Below, piece after piece: positions 61,639-64,000 of a stretch of 64,000 bases of DNA. Positions within the stretch are counted from its first letter, which is position 1. Every line of letters begins with the position of its first letter. Made by a program: the position numbers and the translations under genes. This stretch comes from Culturomica massiliensis (GTDB lineage Bacteria > Bacteroidota > Bacteroidia > Bacteroidales > Marinifilaceae): positions 2,872,532 through 2,936,531 of the forward strand of contig NZ_LT594621.1 of NCBI RefSeq assembly GCF_900091655.1. The letters run 5' to 3'. The notes below the pieces were generated by a model. It was not told the DNA's origin and did no database searches. It saw nothing but the letters and a program-made list of their open reading frames with translations.

Positions 61639-61728
61639 ATGGCAAATTTATTCCTACATCTGATTATGAACCTTTTGATTATCGTGGTCCTCTGCTACGA
61701 CGTGAGAAAGGTATATCTATTGGAATGA
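61639..61728 (+). CDS. ilv operon leader peptide (branched-chain-rich)
   Basis: A 29-residue frame with a block of regulatory codons: MANLFLHLIMNLLIIVVL, followed by CYDVRKVYLLE. Leu, Ile and Val make up half of it, matching the amino acids made by the ilv enzymes downstream. It is 91 bp upstream of ilvD, and translation would control the attenuator that follows. Confidence 0.85.
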   Translation: MANLFLHLIMNLLIIVVLCYDVRKVYLLE

Positions 61729-61791
61729 CAACACACAACATATTCATATAAAAGGCCTTTCTCACACAACGGGAAAGGCCTTCTTGTTTTT
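61702..61791 (+). promoter_or_regulatory. Transcription attenuator of the ilv operon
   Basis: Terminator stem AAGGCCTTTC (61752-61761) with GAAAGGCCTT (61773-61782) and then CTTGTTTTT. Antiterminator: GTGAGAAAGG (61702-61711), at the end of the leader peptide frame, is perfectly complementary over 10 bp to CCTTTCTCAC (61756-61765), which removes the terminator's left arm. Ribosome stalling at the Leu/Ile/Val codons would leave 61702-61711 free to pair and allow read-through into ilvD. Confidence 0.87.
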
Positions 61792-61819
61792 AGTAATTTA
61801 CTGCACAACACAAACAAAA

Positions 61820-63634
61820 ATGAGAAACAAACTAAGAAGTCTAACGACAATGACAGGCCGCAGAATGGCGGGGGCCAGAAGCCTTTGGCGAGCGAATGGA
61901 ATGAAGGACATGGAATTCGGTATGCCGGTAATCGGAATTGCCAATTCGTTTACTCAATTCGTTCCCGGCCACGGTCATCTGCACAAGATTGGCCAATACG
62001 TAAAAGAAGGGATAGAAAAACGCGGTTGTTTTGCAGCAGAGTTCAATACCATTGCCATTGACGATGGTATTGCCATGGGACACGACGGAATGTTATATTC
62101 GCTTCCTTCCCGTGACATCATTGCCGACAGCATCGAATACATGGCAAACGCCCATAAAATAGACGCTTTGGTCTGCATCAGCAATTGCGATAAAATCACG
62201 CCCGGCATGCTCATGGCTGCCATGCGCCTGAATATACCTACTGTATTTGTATCGGGAGGACCGATGGAGGCCGGCACTTATAAAGGCAAGCCTGTCGACC
62301 TGGTCGACGCCATGGTCATGGGTGCCGACGAAAAGTACAGCGATGAAGAAATAGAAGAAATAGAAAAAAGTGCCTGTCCCGGATGCGGCTGTTGTTCCGG
62401 TATGTTTACCGCCAACTCCATGAACTGTCTTGTAGAAGCCCTGGGATTAGCCATTCCGGGAAACGGCACTATACCGGCCACTCACAGCAACCGGAAACGC
62501 ATATTCGAGAAAGCGGCTTCTCTTATCGTACAAAAAGCCGGCATGTATTATTTCGAAGGTGATAACTCCGTATTACCGCGTTCTATTGCGACAAAAGCGG
62601 CATTTGAAAATGCCATGGCCCTGGACATCGCCATGGGAGGCTCTACCAATACGGTTCTCCACCTGTTGGCTGTCGCCCATGAAGCCGAAGTAGACTTTAC
62701 CTTGGAGGATATCGACCGTTTGTCGCGAAAAATTCCGGTACTTTGTAAAGTTTCGCCCAATTCACGCTACCACATTCAGGATGTCAATCGTGCCGGAGGT
62801 GTCATGGGCATTCTCGGAGAACTGGACAGAGCCGGTCTTATCGACACTTCGGTAAAAAGGATCGGCTATAACAGTTTAGCTTCCTGTCTGACCAAATACG
62901 ACATAAAGAGTGAACGCCTCAGCCAGAAAGCCCGGAAATTCTATTTAAGCGCACTGGGTGGAAAATTCAGTCAGGAACTGGGAGGCCAGAGTCATTATTT
63001 CGAAACCTTCGACGCCGACCGTACACGCGGATGTATCCGGGATACGGCCCATGCCTATTCGAAAGACGGAGGATTAGCAGTACTAACCGGTAATATCGCC
63101 CGCAACGGTTGCATTGTAAAAACAGCCGGAGTCGACGAATCGCTGCTGGTGTTCCGGGGCATCGCCAAAGTTTTCGAGTCACAGGGACAGGCAATAAACG
63201 GTATTCTTAACGGGGAAGTAAAAGCCGGAGAAGTTGTCGTCATCCGTTACGAAGGTCCCAAAGGCGGACCGGGTATGCAGGAAATGTTATATCCAACTTC
63301 CTATCTGAAATCCAGAAATCTGGATAAAGTATGCGCTTTGATTACGGACGGACGCTTTTCCGGAGGCACTTCCGGATTGTCTGTCGGTCACATTTCTCCC
63401 GAAGCCGCCGCAGGAGGAGAAATAGCCATCATCCAGGACGGAGATCCTATCGAGATCAACATTCCCGAACGCAGCATCAACCTGTTGTTGAGTATAGATG
63501 AAATCAGTAACCGGCTTCAAGCTATAAAAGCTTTTAAACCGGTTGCACGCGATCGTTGTGTTTCCAAATCTTTACAGGCCTATGCCAGATTCGTCAGTTC
63601 GGCGGACAAAGGCGCCGTCCGGATCATAGATTAA
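61820..63634 (+). CDS. ilvD: Dihydroxy-acid dehydratase
   Basis: A 604-residue protein from the ATG at 61820; a TTG upstream lies within the attenuator terminator. Cluster-binding segments are CISNCDKITPGMLMAAMR and CPGCGCCSGMFTANSMNC, and ITDGRFSGGTSGLSVGHISPEAA is near the C-terminus. It catalyses the third step of valine/isoleucine synthesis, dehydrating dihydroxy acids to 2-keto acids, using an Fe-S cluster. It begins an operon with ilvB, 11 bp downstream, under the leader/attenuator control described. Confidence 0.97.
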   Translation: MRNKLRSLTTMTGRRMAGARSLWRANGMKDMEFGMPVIGIANSFTQFVPGHGHLHKIGQYVKEGIEKRGCFAAEFNTIAIDDGIAMGHDGMLYSLPSRDIIADSIEYMANAHKIDALVCISNCDKITPGMLMAAMRLNIPTVFVSGGPMEAGTYKGKPVDLVDAMVMGADEKYSDEEIEEIEKSACPGCGCCSGMFTANSMNCLVEALGLAIPGNGTIPATHSNRKRIFEKAASLIVQKAGMYYFEGDNSVLPRSIATKAAFENAMALDIAMGGSTNTVLHLLAVAHEAEVDFTLEDIDRLSRKIPVLCKVSPNSRYHIQDVNRAGGVMGILGELDRAGLIDTSVKRIGYNSLASCLTKYDIKSERLSQKARKFYLSALGGKFSQELGGQSHYFETFDADRTRGCIRDTAHAYSKDGGLAVLTGNIARNGCIVKTAGVDESLLVFRGIAKVFESQGQAINGILNGEVKAGEVVVIRYEGPKGGPGMQEMLYPTSYLKSRNLDKVCALITDGRFSGGTSGLSVGHISPEAAAGGEIAIIQDGDPIEINIPERSINLLLSIDEISNRLQAIKAFKPVARDRCVSKSLQAYARFVSSADKGAVRIID

Positions 63635-63645
63635 ATCCATCTCCC

Positions 63646-64000
63646 ATGAAAACGAAAACACGACACCAAGCAATGGAAAAGCAAACGGCCGGAACCGAGC
63701 AATTTTCGGGATCTAAAGCTGTTATCGAAACTCTTTTACGGGAAGGAGTCGAAACCATTTTCGGTTATCCGGGAGGGACGATTATGCCCGTTTACGATGC
63801 TCTGTATGATTACCGCAACCGCATCAACCACATTTTGGTCCGCCACGAGCAAGGAGCCGTTCACGCAGCCCAGGGATATGCCCGAAGTAGCGGTAAGACA
63901 GGCGTTTGCATTGTAACCTCCGGACCGGGAGCGACCAATACCGTCACCGGTCTTGCCGATGCGCTGATGGATTCCACTCCGGTCGTAATCATCAGCGGAC
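63646..64000 (+). CDS. ilvB: Acetolactate synthase large subunit (3' end outside window)
   Basis: The first 118 codons are visible. After a short variable N-terminus come GSKAVIETLLREGVETIFGYPGG, here in parts, VRHEQGAVHAAQGYARSSGKTG with the catalytic Glu that contacts ThDP, and SGPGATNTVTGLADALMDSTP. These are diagnostic of the ThDP-dependent acetohydroxyacid synthase large subunit. It condenses pyruvate into acetolactate or acetohydroxybutyrate. The small regulatory subunit and ilvC are probably further downstream. Confidence 0.95.
   Translation, partial: MKTKTRHQAMEKQTAGTEQFSGSKAVIETLLREGVETIFGYPGGTIMPVYDALYDYRNRINHILVRHEQGAVHAAQGYARSSGKTGVCIVTSGPGATNTVTGLADALMDSTPVVIISG

Noticed and set aside
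1..64000. CRISPR arrays, rRNA genes, complete tRNAs, IS transposases and prophage structural genes.
   Set aside because: No regularly spaced repeats, rRNA-like blocks, full cloverleafs, or transposase/capsid proteins could be recognised in the window.

Overview
The window looks like a chromosomal segment of a gut-type member of the Bacteroidales, possibly near Odoribacter/Butyricimonas, although the genus cannot be proved from sequence alone. The signs are SusC/SusD with FecR and an ECF sigma factor, fimbrillin-like lipoproteins with acidic residues after the lipobox cysteine, promoters of the Bacteroides type (TTTG, about 20 nt, TAnnTTTG), the long form of IspG, and few Shine-Dalgarno sites.

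Layout. (1) 1-1826: 3' part of a PAS histidine kinase. (2) 1939-18809, minus strand: a surface polysaccharide locus read from a flippase (18809) through a Fe-S protein, pyruvyltransferase, EpsG-like polymerase, glycosyltransferases, an AsnB-type amidotransferase, a UDP-HexNAc epimerase/dehydrogenase pair, a last glycosyltransferase, and an epimerase plus WecA-type initiating transferase. A RelE-like toxin-antitoxin pair and a DUF4143 ATPase, each followed by its own terminator, sit inside it. (3) 19091-20658: a small operon with an apparent chagasin-cystatin double cysteine-protease inhibitor, with a tRNA-like minihelix just upstream. (4) 21166-21783: a serine recombinase. (5) 33706-21961, minus strand: the most interesting region. 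A consensus promoter and a cobalamin riboswitch precede btuB, btuG, a PKD-like lipoprotein, and then two repeats of a unit made of a 36-39-residue peptide plus a fimbrillin-fusion lipoprotein. These are followed by PqqD, a nucleotidyltransferase, an HPr-kinase-like protein and a Ser/His S26 peptidase. It reads as a B12-regulated surface system joined to an undescribed RiPP-like peptide-processing cassette. (6) 33761-38513: a DUF5996 protein, an outer-membrane barrel and an osmoprotectant-type ABC importer. (7) 38582-48506, minus strand: alkaline phosphatase, metallophosphoesterase, SusD, SusC, FecR and ECF sigma. (8) 48929-49923: a degenerate, ACT-less aspartokinase behind a Thr-rich leader peptide. 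(9) 50147-57240, plus strand apart from the GlsB gene: a NifU-like/GGGtGRT pair, GlsB-type membrane protein, a secreted endonuclease/phosphatase-fold lipoprotein, an FtsX-like permease, a structured small RNA and a small membrane protein. (10) 57237-61025, minus strand: ispG and an acyl-CoA synthetase. (11) 61585-64000: promoter, leader peptide and attenuator ahead of ilvD and ilvB (ilvB cut by the window end).

Several intergenic gaps carry copies of an AT-rich dispersed repeat built around AATCTAAAATCGTAAATCT.
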